From assembly GCF_001279695.1 (NCBI RefSeq), contig NZ_LGDD01000297.1, positions 1-64,000 of the forward strand: a DNA stretch of 64,000 bases, in the 5' to 3' direction. This DNA is from Streptomyces sp. WM6378. GTDB lineage: Bacteria > Actinomycetota > Actinomycetes > Streptomycetales > Streptomycetaceae. Of this stretch, positions 25,891 to 34,488 are shown in pieces. A model generated the notes under the pieces. It saw only the letters and a list, made by a program, of their open reading frames with translations. It was not told the DNA's origin and made no database searches. How positions within the stretch are numbered: position 1 is the stretch's first letter; each line of letters opens with the position of its first letter. Position numbers and translations under genes: made by a program.

Positions 25891-26799
25891 TCAGCGCGGT
25901 GCTCGGATGCTGTCGATGATGCGGGTCCAATTGTCACTGCCGTGGCCCTCGTTGATCGCATGCCGATAGTGGGCCTGCACGGCCAGCGGGAGGGCGAGGT
26001 CGAGGCCGAGCGACCTGCTGGTGTCGACGATGTGGTCGGACGTCGCGCCCATCATGGTGACCGTGCTGAGGTCGCCGGGATGCTCGCCGGCGTCAAGCGC
26101 GGCGCCGGGGTTCTTTTCGCCGGCCCGCAGGATGTCACCGATCGCGTCGGCGGAGGAGAGCAACTCCGGCAACGCTTCCGCGGCCTTCATCCCCGCGGTG
26201 CCCAGCATCGCGGTGGCGTGCATCAGCGCGGACAAGGTGGTGAGGAACACCGCGAGTTGGGCTTGGTACATCATCTGGGCCAGGCCCGGGTCCTCCCCCA
26301 GGTACTTCGGCGTTCCGAGCAGCGCCAACGTCGCCAAGTGCTTCTCCATGCCTTCACCGCGGCCGCTGTAGTACACATGGGCCGCCTCCGTACCGACCAT
26401 CGGCGCCGGGACCATGACACCGCCGGTGAGGAAAGCGGCATCGTGGGCCGCTGCCCAGGTGGCCGCTTCACGTGAGCGGTCGGGAGTGTCAGAGCTCAGG
26501 TTGACCAGTGTCCGACCGGCGAGCGACGCGGTGGCACCGTCGAGGATGTCGTACATCGCCTGGTAGTCGGTAAGACTGAGGATCACGAGGTCACTCGTTT
26601 CGACCGCCTCGCCGGGCGTCGCCGCGAGCGTTGCTCCGTCGGTCACGAGACCGTCAGCCCTGCTGGCAGTGCGGTTCCAGACGGTGACCGGGTGGCCGGC
26701 GGTGAGGAGGGTGCGTGTCATCGCCTGGCCCATCGGGCCGAGCCCGATCACGGTGACAGCGCTGTTCTTCCTGGTGGTTCGGTTCTGTTGTTCGTTCAC
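25891..26799 (-). CDS. NAD(P)-dependent imine-reductase-like / beta-hydroxyacid dehydrogenase-family enzyme
   Basis: The 302-residue protein has a Rossmann domain with VTVIGLGPMGQAMTRTLL (about residues 15-32) and VWNRTASRADGL, which favours NADPH. It continues with NLSSDTPDRSREAATWAAAH and FLTGGVMVPAPMVGT, as in imine reductases of Streptomyces, and has a C-terminal helical dimer domain. Imine reductases lack the catalytic Lys of hydroxyacid dehydrogenases; at that place this protein has a non-Lys segment (YQAQLAVFLTT). It is divergent from an HxlR regulator with an operator-like repeat between. The start codon is uncertain, since GGAGG touches the GTG. Confidence 0.85.
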   Translation of the reverse strand: MNEQQNRTTRKNSAVTVIGLGPMGQAMTRTLLTAGHPVTVWNRTASRADGLVTDGATLAATPGEAVETSDLVILSLTDYQAMYDILDGATASLAGRTLVNLSSDTPDRSREAATWAAAHDAAFLTGGVMVPAPMVGTEAAHVYYSGRGEGMEKHLATLALLGTPKYLGEDPGLAQMMYQAQLAVFLTTLSALMHATAMLGTAGMKAAEALPELLSSADAIGDILRAGEKNPGAALDAGEHPGDLSTVTMMGATSDHIVDTSRSLGLDLALPLAVQAHYRHAINEGHGSDNWTRIIDSIRAPR

Positions 26800-26832
26800 C
26801 CCTCCATGATCAGAGAGCGCCGCTAGTCTCGG

Positions 26833-26859
26833 AAGTACCCACTAATTTCTGCGGTACTT
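26833..26859. promoter_or_regulatory. HxlR operator candidate AAGTACC-N13-GGTACTT
   Basis: A perfect 7-bp inverted repeat with a 13-bp spacer lies in the 83-bp gap between the imine-reductase-like gene and hxlR. The half sites are 20 bp apart, two helical turns, as expected for a dimeric winged-helix regulator. A smaller repeat TTAC-N6-GTAA follows. Confidence 0.65.
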
Positions 26860-26882
26860 ACCTTTTCGTAAGGGGACTTGTG

Positions 26883-27245
26883 ATGGCCAAGGCGCCGAGA
26901 CGCGGGCCTTACATCTGCGGCATCGACGCCGCGCTCGACGTGGTGAGCGGCAAGTGGAAGGGGCTGATCCTCTGGGAACTCCATGCCCATGGCGTACGCC
27001 GCTTCGCCGAGCTCCGTCGCGGTATGCCCGGGGTGAGCGAGAAGATGCTGACGCAGCACCTGCGTGAGATGGAGGAGGACGGTCTCGTTCACCGGAAGGT
27101 GTATGCCGAGGTGCCGCCGCGGGTGGAGTACTCCCTGACCGAGCACGGGGACACGCTCAACCAAGCGCTCGGCCCGCTCGGCGTCTGGGGAGTTGAGCGG
27201 ATCCGTCGCGAAGACTCCGATGCGGTCGAGCCCTCACACGACTGA
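26883..27245 (+). CDS. HxlR-family regulator
   Basis: The 120-residue protein has the HxlR winged helix: CGIDAALDVVSGKWKGLILW with a Cys near the N-terminus, then RRFAELRRGMPGVSEKMLTQ and LREMEEDGLVHRKVYAEVPP, ending with VEYSLTEHG. Family members sense aldehydes, quinones or oxidants, sometimes through that Cys. It probably controls the divergent reductase. ATG at 26883 is preferred (GGGGA seven bases upstream); the GTG just before it is possible. Confidence 0.92.
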   Translation: MAKAPRRGPYICGIDAALDVVSGKWKGLILWELHAHGVRRFAELRRGMPGVSEKMLTQHLREMEEDGLVHRKVYAEVPPRVEYSLTEHGDTLNQALGPLGVWGVERIRREDSDAVEPSHD

Positions 27246-27675
27246 GCGGCTCCGGGCCACCAACTCTGCGCGGGTGCTCCCTTCCTGAGGGCTGTTTCCG
27301 CCGAGGCTACCCAAGGCCCGGCGACCAGTACGGGCCCGCCGGTGACGCATGCCTCCATCGCGAGCCGCCACGACCCGCTTCCCATCGCCGATCAATGCGC
27401 ACTCCTCAACACGGCTGACAGCACGCCTTGTTGAGGAGTGGGGCGCACATGCCGACGCGCCGGGGCAGCCACGATCCCCCCCGGATAGGGAAACCCCTCA
27501 CACTCACCGCACTGCCTGGCCGCCACCACCCCCGTTGCGGACACTCGTGCGTCGGCGCGGCTCCCGCCACGAGCGGCGTCGTCAGCACACCCGCACCCGT
27601 CCGCCGCCTCCCCAACAGCCTTCCCCACCAGCGGCGGACGCCTCCGTGTCCGTAGCGAAAGGAACCCCCACCCCC
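27246..27675. repeat. Leader region of the metalloprotease with a 12-bp inverted repeat
   Basis: This 430-bp gap holds CACTCCTCAACA (27400-27411) and TGTTGAGGAGTG (27429-27440), a perfect 12-bp inverted repeat with a 17-base spacer. It could terminate hxlR or be an operator for the protease gene. No other gene is supported. Confidence 0.5.
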
Positions 27676-29841
27676 ATGGAGATACGAAGAGCCGCGAGGC
27701 TCTTGACAGCCGCGCTCGCCTGCGTGTCCGCGTCCGCCATCGCCCTGCCCGTCGCCACGGCGGCGCCGACGCCGCACCCCGTACCGGCCGGCCCCGGCGC
27801 CTTCGCCGCGGCGCCCTACACGGCCGATCCGGCACCAGCCGTACGCAGCCGCGTCGTGGACGCCGCGCAGAAGGCGCTGGCGGCTCACGCGGGTGCCGCG
27901 CACAAGGCCGACGGCGACGCCTTCTCGGTCCGGAACCTGGTGGTCGACCGGGACGGCTCCGCCTCCGTCCGCTTCGACCGCACGTACAAGGGCCTTCCCG
28001 CCTACGGCGGCGACGTCATCGTGCACCTGAAGAAGGACGGTACGTACCAGTCCCTCGCCACCGGTTCGGGGACCTCCGGGGCGGTCTCCACCGAGCCCCG
28101 ACTGGCCGCCTCCAGCGCCGCGAAGGTGTCGACGGCCGCGTTCAAGGGTCACGTCGACTCGGTCTCCGCCTCACACCTCGCGGTGCAGCTGGAGGGCGCC
28201 GACGCGACACTGGTCTGGGAGACCGTCGTCAGCGGCACCCGCCTCGACCAGACACCCAGCCGCCTGCACGTTCTGGTGGACGCCCGTACCGGCAAGGTCG
28301 TACGGACCAATGACGAGGTGAGCACGTTCGCGGCCGAGGGGGCCGCGCACGCCACCGCCTCGAAGGTCGGTGCGGCGGCGCGGGCCGCCGCACCGACGGT
28401 CGCCGGGACGGGCCAGTCGATCTACAGCGGCAGGGTCTCCCTGGACGTCACCCAGTCCGGCAGCGGCTACTCAATGACGGACCCGTCGCACGGCAACGGC
28501 TACACGACCAATCTCAACCACGCCACCAGTGGCACGGGTTCGGTCTTCACCAGCTCCAGCGGGACCTTCGGCAACGGCTCGACCAGCGACCCGGCGTCCG
28601 CCGGGGCCGACGCGCACTACGGCGCGGCGGAGACGTTCGACTACTACAAGAACGTCCAGGGCCGCAACGGCATCTTCGGCGACGGCCGGGGCGTACCGTC
28701 GCGGACGCACTACGGCAACGCGTACGTGAACGCCTTCTGGGACGGCACTCAGATGACATACGGCGACGGCCAGTCCAACGCGCGCCCGCTGGTCGAACTC
28801 GACGTCGCGGGGCACGAGATGAGCCACGGCGTCAGCGGCGCACTCACCGGCTGGGACGAGACCGGTGAGACCGGCGGCATGAACGAGGGCACCAGCGACA
28901 TCTTCGGCACGATGGTCGAGTTCTACGCCAACAACCCGGTCGACACACCCGACTACACCATGGGTGAACTCATCAACATCAACGGCGACGGCAAGCCGCT
29001 GCGCTACATGTACAACCCCTCCCTCGACGGCTCGTCGCCCAACTGCTGGAACAGCGGCAACGGCAGCCTCGACCCGCACTATTCGATGGGCCCGCTGAAC
29101 CACTGGTTCTTCCTCGCGGCCGTCGGCAGCGGCGACCACGGCTACGGCAACAGCCCGACCTGCAACAACTCCACGGTCACCGGACTCGGCAACGACAAGG
29201 CCGCCAAGATCTGGTACAAGGCGCTCGCCTCGTACGCCAACAGCAGCGAGGACTACCACCAGGCGCGCATCGACTCGCTGAAGGCCGCCGCCGACCTCTA
29301 CGGCACGCACTGCACCGAGTACAACACCATCGACGCGGCCTGGGCAGCGGTCAGCGTCACCGGCGCCGACCCCGTACCCGGCAGCTGCAACAGCCAGCCG
29401 GGCTCGCCCTCGGTGACCAACCCGGGCAACCAGAACGGCGTCGTCGGCACCGCCGTGTCCCTGCAGATCCAGGCGAGCGACCCCGGCGGCAAGACGCTCA
29501 ACTACAGCGCGACCGGGCTGCCCGCGGGCCTTTCGGTCAACTCCTCCACCGGTCTCATCTCCGGCACTCCGACAACCGCGGGCACCGCGTCCGTCACCGT
29601 CACGGCGAAGAACACCGACAACGCCACCGGCACGGCCTCCTTCACCTGGACCATCACCGGCGGCGGCAACCCGCCGGGAGGCTGCGGCAACCTCCCGGCC
29701 TGGAGCTCGACCGCCAGCTACGTGCCGGGCGACCAGGTCTCGTACAACGGCCACAAGTGGTCCTCGCAGTGGTACTCGACCGGAGCCGAGCCCGGAGCAC
29801 CCGGCTCCTGGGCCGTCTGGAAGGACGCGGGCGCCTGCTGA
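27676..29841 (+). CDS. Secreted M4 (thermolysin-type) metalloprotease with Ig-like and chitin-binding-like C-terminal domains
   Basis: The 721-residue protein has a signal peptide (MEIRRAARLLTAALACVSAS), an FTP/PepSY propeptide to about residue 240, and a thermolysin-like catalytic domain. The zinc site is HEMSH at 380-384, and the third ligand is Glu404 in GGMNEGTSD. After it come an Ig-like He_PIG repeat (about 570-665; LNYSATGLPAGLSVNSSTG) and a CBM5/12-type module (AWSSTASYVPGDQVSYNGHK) that binds chitin or similar polymers. It degrades extracellular protein, possibly in chitin-rich material. AAAGGA lies about 13-15 bases before the ATG, rather far. The large regulator gene follows downstream. 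Confidence 0.93.
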   Translation: MEIRRAARLLTAALACVSASAIALPVATAAPTPHPVPAGPGAFAAAPYTADPAPAVRSRVVDAAQKALAAHAGAAHKADGDAFSVRNLVVDRDGSASVRFDRTYKGLPAYGGDVIVHLKKDGTYQSLATGSGTSGAVSTEPRLAASSAAKVSTAAFKGHVDSVSASHLAVQLEGADATLVWETVVSGTRLDQTPSRLHVLVDARTGKVVRTNDEVSTFAAEGAAHATASKVGAAARAAAPTVAGTGQSIYSGRVSLDVTQSGSGYSMTDPSHGNGYTTNLNHATSGTGSVFTSSSGTFGNGSTSDPASAGADAHYGAAETFDYYKNVQGRNGIFGDGRGVPSRTHYGNAYVNAFWDGTQMTYGDGQSNARPLVELDVAGHEMSHGVSGALTGWDETGETGGMNEGTSDIFGTMVEFYANNPVDTPDYTMGELININGDGKPLRYMYNPSLDGSSPNCWNSGNGSLDPHYSMGPLNHWFFLAAVGSGDHGYGNSPTCNNSTVTGLGNDKAAKIWYKALASYANSSEDYHQARIDSLKAAADLYGTHCTEYNTIDAAWAAVSVTGADPVPGSCNSQPGSPSVTNPGNQNGVVGTAVSLQIQASDPGGKTLNYSATGLPAGLSVNSSTGLISGTPTTAGTASVTVTAKNTDNATGTASFTWTITGGGNPPGGCGNLPAWSSTASYVPGDQVSYNGHKWSSQWYSTGAEPGAPGSWAVWKDAGAC

Positions 29842-29878
29842 GTCCCGCCTACTGAGTCACGTCAACTCCCGTACTGTG

Positions 29879-29910
29879 CCGGGCCGTTGGTCTTCCGACC
29901 GGCGGCCCGG
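29879..29910. terminator. Terminator after the metalloprotease gene
   Basis: CCGGGCCG and CGGCCCGG pair around an inner GGTC/GACC stem with a TTCC loop, 38 bp beyond the protease stop. Confidence 0.75.
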
Positions 29911-29952
29911 TCCGCACGTCGACGGCCTGCCCGTCCAGATCTTCAATTGGTC

Positions 29953-29982
29953 TTGACCTTTCACCGAGGGCAGTCCTACATT
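29953..29982 (+). promoter_or_regulatory. Probable HrdB-type promoter of the LAL regulator gene
   Basis: TTGACC and TACATT are separated by 18 bp, about 75 bp upstream of the LAL start codon. Both hexamers fit the vegetative consensus reasonably well. Confidence 0.5.
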
Positions 29983-30058
29983 CGGCGCGGCACGATGAAG
30001 GACAGGTTCATGATCGATGACTGAGGCATGAACGAAGCGGTGTCCGGGAGGGCTTGCG

Positions 30059-32890
30059 ATGACCGAGCCGACCAGCCTGTCACCCGGCGTCGAACGCACC
30101 GCCCTCCGCGACACCGTACGGACTCACCTGTCGCGCGGAGGCGGCGTCCTCCTCACCGGCCCTGCGGGCATCGGCCGGACCACGGTGGTGTCTCAGCTGG
30201 CCGCGGAACTGGGCGCCCACGGTCACCGGGTCCTGCGCTGTTCACCCTCGCCCGCCGAACAGGACAGCCCCTTCCTCGGACTCATCGACCTGCTGACCGG
30301 CGTCGCCGACGACACCCTCGCCGCACTGGCCGCCCACGAACGAGCCGTACTCGAAGCAGCCCTGCTGCGCAGCGAGGGGACCGGTCCGGCCGCCGGGCGC
30401 GACGCGCTCGTCCTGCGGATCGCCGTCCGCAAGGTCCTCGCCCTGCTCTGCGACACCGGTCCGCTCCTGCTGATCGTCGACGACGCGCAGTGGCTCGACC
30501 GACCGACGGCGGACGTCCTCAAGTACCTTGCCCGCCGCGCCGACCCAGGCCTGTCGGTGCTCGCCACGCTGCGGACGGGGGACGAGTCCGGCCCCCCGGC
30601 CGAGCGTTCCGTACTGGAGCTGTGCGCGCAGCCGGTCCGCCGGATGTGCGTCCCTCCCCTGACCGCGCACGAGGTCGGCGAGCTCCTGGAGCGGCACGAC
30701 CACCCCTGCTGGCCCCGGCCGCTCGTCGCGCGGCTGCATCACGCGAGCGGCGGCAACCCCCGTACGGCACTGGAACTCAGCTCCGCTCTCGACGAGCGCG
30801 TCCGGCTTGAGGGCGCGGCCCTGCCCGACTCGACCGAACCGCTCCCCGTCCCGGACTCCCTGCGCCGGCCGATCCTCGACCGGATCGGCGCCCTTCCCGC
30901 CGGCGCCCGGCAGACGCTGGTCATCGCGGGCACCGCCTTGCGCCCCACGGTGGAGTTGCTGCGGCGCGCGGGCCGCCACCACGTCGCGGCTGACCTGGAC
31001 GCCTGCGTGCGAGGTGGCATCGTCCGCGTCCTGTCGGCGTCCGACCACGGGACCATCAGGTTCCTGGATCCGCTGACGCCGATGGTGCTCCAGGCCGAGA
31101 CCCCGTACGAACGTCTGGTGGAGGCGCACCGCGCGCTGGCCGACGCGTCCGACGACGCGGTCGAGCGGGCACACCACATGGCGCGGCTGACGGCGGGCCC
31201 CGATCCGGTCGTGGCCGCCCGGCTCTCCGCCGCCGCCTCGGCGGCCCGCCGCCGGGGTGCTCCCAAAACCGCGGCGAGACTCGGCCGCCTGGCCGCCGAG
31301 TACACACCCGCCGGGCAGACGCACATCGACATCGACCGCAGGCTCACCGCCGCCGAGGACGGCATCGAGGCCGGAGACCTCGACTTCGCAAGGCAGCTCG
31401 CGCACGACGTACTGGGCGACGCCGATCGGCCCGCCGACCGGGTACGCGCCTGGAACGTGGTCATCGACTCCTGCGGCCAGGCGATGGCGGAGATCGCGGA
31501 CGTCTTCCCGGAGGCGGTACGCGACGCCGGTGGCGACCCCGAACTGCTGGCCCAGTTGCACTACCGGATGAGCTGGCGGGAGTGGATGGTCGGCGGCTCC
31601 GCGCCACGCGCCCACGGCCATGCCGTCCGCGCGGCCGGGCTCGCGGCCCGGACCGGCGACCGGCGGACCGAGCTCATGGCGCTGACCCAGCAGGCGGCCC
31701 TGGAGCTCTTCCTCGGGCTCCCCGAGGCGGAAACGACCCTGGCGGCGGCCCTCGCCGCACCACACGACGCGCACGTGATGACCCACCACAACGGACCCGT
31801 CTACCTCAAGTACCGCTTCCACTTGGTGCGCGACGAGCTGGACGAGGCACGGGCCGAGCTGCGCACCCTCGTGTACCGGCTGCGCCAGCGCGGTTCGGCC
31901 GACAGTCTGAGCCAGTGTCTCATCGGTCTCGCGCAGGTCGAGATCCAGCGCGGACGCTGTCGGCCGGCCCTGACCATCGCCCACCAGAGCCTGCGCATCG
32001 TCGAGGAGGCGGGGCTGAGTCAGGGGCCCGCCTGGTACGCGGTCTCGCTCGCCGAGGCGGCCGGCGGCAGCCTGAGCCGGGCACTCACCGCGGCGGAGAC
32101 GGCCAAACGGCACAGCGAGGACGACGACGACCGGCTCTTCCTGCCCCGGGCCCTGCATGCCGAGGGAAGGATCAGACTGTTCAGCGGCCAGAGCGGACAG
32201 GCGGCCGAACTCCTCGGACGCGTAGGCGAGTTGGAGACGGCGCAGGGTCAGCGGGACCCGGCGACCCGCCGCTGGCACGCCGACCTCGCGGAGGCCCTGG
32301 CCGCCGACGGCGCACCGGACGAGGCGGAGGCGGTCATCTCCCTGGCCCGCCGCCAGGCCGAGCGGCTCGGCCGGCCCGGCGTCCTGGCCACGCTCGACAG
32401 GGCGGCAGCGGCGGTCGACGCGGCGCGCGGTGAACTCCCGCAGGCTGCAAGGGAGTTGGAGAGGGCCGCAGTACGACTGCGGGCCACCGGATATCCCCTG
32501 GAGGAGGCCCGCACCAGAGCGGTCCTGGGCCGCGTCCGGCGCCAACTCGGAGACGAGGCCGCCGCCCGTGCCGCCTTCTCCGCCGCCCTGCGGATCTTCA
32601 CCAAGGCCGACGCCCGCCCCTGGGCGGCGCTGACCCGCGCCGAACGCGATCGCGCGCAGGACAGCTCGGCCTGCTGGCCCGAGGCAGGCTCGTGGTCGGA
32701 CCACCTCACGTCGACCGAACGCAGCGTGGTCGCCCGCGTCGCGCAGGGCGCCACCAACCGCGAGATCGCGGCGGGCCTGGTACTCAGCGTGAAAACGGTG
32801 GAGGCGGCCCTCACCCGCGCCTACCGCAAGCTGGGCGCCAAGTCACGAGTGGACATCACGCGCATGGTGATGACACGGCCTACGGCGTGA
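30059..32890 (+). CDS. LAL-family LuxR regulator (AAA ATPase plus HTH)
   Basis: The 943-residue protein begins with an AAA ATPase: Walker A GPAGIGRTT at about residues 35-43 and Walker B LLLIVDDAQWLD at about 136-147. A long TPR-like helical middle follows. It ends with a LuxR helix-turn-helix (LTSTERSVVARVAQGATNRE then VKTVEAALTRAYRKLGAKSR). Walker A has R in place of the usual K (GIGRTT rather than GIGKTT), which may weaken ATP hydrolysis. LAL proteins activate large metabolic or antibiotic operons. The ATG is preceded by GGGAGGG. It may control the metalloprotease gene upstream, but that is only positional. Confidence 0.93.
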   Translation: MTEPTSLSPGVERTALRDTVRTHLSRGGGVLLTGPAGIGRTTVVSQLAAELGAHGHRVLRCSPSPAEQDSPFLGLIDLLTGVADDTLAALAAHERAVLEAALLRSEGTGPAAGRDALVLRIAVRKVLALLCDTGPLLLIVDDAQWLDRPTADVLKYLARRADPGLSVLATLRTGDESGPPAERSVLELCAQPVRRMCVPPLTAHEVGELLERHDHPCWPRPLVARLHHASGGNPRTALELSSALDERVRLEGAALPDSTEPLPVPDSLRRPILDRIGALPAGARQTLVIAGTALRPTVELLRRAGRHHVAADLDACVRGGIVRVLSASDHGTIRFLDPLTPMVLQAETPYERLVEAHRALADASDDAVERAHHMARLTAGPDPVVAARLSAAASAARRRGAPKTAARLGRLAAEYTPAGQTHIDIDRRLTAAEDGIEAGDLDFARQLAHDVLGDADRPADRVRAWNVVIDSCGQAMAEIADVFPEAVRDAGGDPELLAQLHYRMSWREWMVGGSAPRAHGHAVRAAGLAARTGDRRTELMALTQQAALELFLGLPEAETTLAAALAAPHDAHVMTHHNGPVYLKYRFHLVRDELDEARAELRTLVYRLRQRGSADSLSQCLIGLAQVEIQRGRCRPALTIAHQSLRIVEEAGLSQGPAWYAVSLAEAAGGSLSRALTAAETAKRHSEDDDDRLFLPRALHAEGRIRLFSGQSGQAAELLGRVGELETAQGQRDPATRRWHADLAEALAADGAPDEAEAVISLARRQAERLGRPGVLATLDRAAAAVDAARGELPQAARELERAAVRLRATGYPLEEARTRAVLGRVRRQLGDEAAARAAFSAALRIFTKADARPWAALTRAERDRAQDSSACWPEAGSWSDHLTSTERSVVARVAQGATNREIAAGLVLSVKTVEAALTRAYRKLGAKSRVDITRMVMTRPTA

Positions 32891-32899
32891 GCGCGGGGT

Positions 32900-32920
32900 G
32901 CGGGCAGGCAAGGTGCCCGC
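32900..32920. terminator. Hairpin between convergent genes
   Basis: GCGGGCA and TGCCCGC form a 7-bp stem with a 7-base loop in the 49-bp gap between the LAL gene and fabV. Confidence 0.6.
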
Positions 32921-32939
32921 CTCATCCGGCCGCTGGGTG

Positions 32940-34130
32940 TTACGGCGTCGGCCATGCGACGGTGGTCTCGGCGGGCCGGTCGTAGTCGATGTCGGCGACA
33001 CCCCAGCCGTAGAGCTCGCGGATCTGGCCCATGAACCAGTCGGCTCCGGCTGCCGATCGGTCGAGTCCTGATTCCGGGTCGGCCCACAGCTCGCGGACCT
33101 GGTCCTGGACCCGCGGGTCGAGTTCCCAGCCGTCAAGGCGGATGCGGCCCTCGCCGTCCGTCACGAGGGGGGCGGTGCCGGTGAGTTGGTCCCACAGGTC
33201 CGCTGCCTGCTGGGCGGCGGTGCGGAAGCCGTCGCCGAGGACCGTCCGCAGGAACGTGGTGTACAGGGCGATGGAGGGGATGGCGCTGGAGGCCTGGGTG
33301 ACGGCGGCTCCGGCGACGACGGTCATCGCCCGGCCCCGGCCCGCGAGGACGCCCGCGTTCAGACGTCCCGCGGTCCGCTCCAGGTGCTCCTTGGCCGCGC
33401 CGATGGTGCCCTGGCGGTAGATCGGAGCGGTCAGGTCGGAGCCGATGTAGGTCAGTGCGGCGGTGGTGAAGTGGTCGGCGAGCAGGGAGCGTTCGGCCAG
33501 GGCCCGCACCCACAGCTGCCAGTCGGCGCCACCCATCACCTGCTCGGTCCCGTACCTCTCCTCCTCGGTGGCGGCCTCCAGGCGGACGCTGGTGACCTTG
33601 GGGGTGTTGTCCGAGAAGTCCAGCGCCGGCGCCTCGTAGGGCGCGCCGAGCGGCTTGATCACCGAGTGGTGGACGGTGCCGGTCTCCGGGTCGGTACGGC
33701 GCGGGGCGGCGAGACTGTAGATCAGGTGGTCCACCTTTCCGAACCGCTGCTCCACCAGGTCCAGCACCTCACGCTTGCCCTTTTCGGAGAAGGCGTCGGT
33801 GTTGAGGAAGACGAAGTCATGGCCGGCTTCGGCGGCGAGGCGGGCCGCGGCCGCGGTGCGGTACCAGCCGGCACTGGCGGTGCGCCGCTCGGTCTCCGCA
33901 CCCTCGTACGCGACGCCGACACCACGGATGCCGTGCTGACGCAGCCCGGTCAGAAGCGTGGCGAGGCCGTAACCCGCGCTGTGGCCGAGCAGCAGGACCA
34001 CGGGACTGCTGCCGTCGGATCGCGGGGGAATCTGTTCCCACATGCGGGTGACCGTCGCCGCGGACCCGGTCGGGTGGGAGTTGACGATCAGGAAGCCGCG
34101 CTGCTTCGGATCGATCTGCCGGAGGGTCAC
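32940..34130 (-). CDS. fabV: FabV-type trans-2-enoyl-ACP/CoA reductase
   Basis: The 396-residue protein matches FabV/TER enzymes: PKQRGFLIVNSHPTGSAATV at the N-terminus, a nucleotide-binding loop LLLGHSAGYGLATLL (about 46-60), and the catalytic Tyr-X8-Lys pair at Tyr238/Lys247 in IYRQGTIGAAKEHLERTAG. FabV reduces the enoyl intermediate in fatty-acid elongation with NAD(P)H and is naturally insensitive to triclosan. Streptomyces normally use FabI, so this would be an extra isozyme. It stands alone, converging on the LAL gene. The length is typical of the family. Confidence 0.9.
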   Translation of the reverse strand: MTLRQIDPKQRGFLIVNSHPTGSAATVTRMWEQIPPRSDGSSPVVLLLGHSAGYGLATLLTGLRQHGIRGVGVAYEGAETERRTASAGWYRTAAAARLAAEAGHDFVFLNTDAFSEKGKREVLDLVEQRFGKVDHLIYSLAAPRRTDPETGTVHHSVIKPLGAPYEAPALDFSDNTPKVTSVRLEAATEEERYGTEQVMGGADWQLWVRALAERSLLADHFTTAALTYIGSDLTAPIYRQGTIGAAKEHLERTAGRLNAGVLAGRGRAMTVVAGAAVTQASSAIPSIALYTTFLRTVLGDGFRTAAQQAADLWDQLTGTAPLVTDGEGRIRLDGWELDPRVQDQVRELWADPESGLDRSAAGADWFMGQIRELYGWGVADIDYDRPAETTVAWPTP

Positions 34131-34488
34131 GTCGGGGTCCGTTCCGCTAGAGGGTGCGAGGAGGGCAGGGCTGGGCCACGGCCTGCTCGCCCGGGGTCGT
34201 GACGGTCAGGGACCGCGCCGGATGGTGACCAGCTCGGCCGGGGCCGGGCGGTCGGTCCCGGATCGCACTCCAGATGTCCGTCATCGAAGATCGTATCGAC
34301 GCCCGTGGCCACGGAACTCTCCGAGCGCACCACGGAATATCCGCTCGGCGGTTGTCGAATCCGGCCTTGACGGCATTCCTTGTCCGCCCTCGACGGCTGT
34401 CCTTGAGCGTTAACACCTTTCCGTGGCGAGTGCGGGAGGATCCGAAGATTCAAGGACGCCGGCGTCCTGTCATCGGCAGGATGAGGGC
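34131..34488. other. Divergent intergenic region fabV / DUF5954
   Basis: About 360 bp hold the promoters of both genes. CCGAGCG and CGCTCGG form a 7-bp inverted repeat with a 14-base spacer near 34320-34350. No gene is supported here. Confidence 0.35.
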
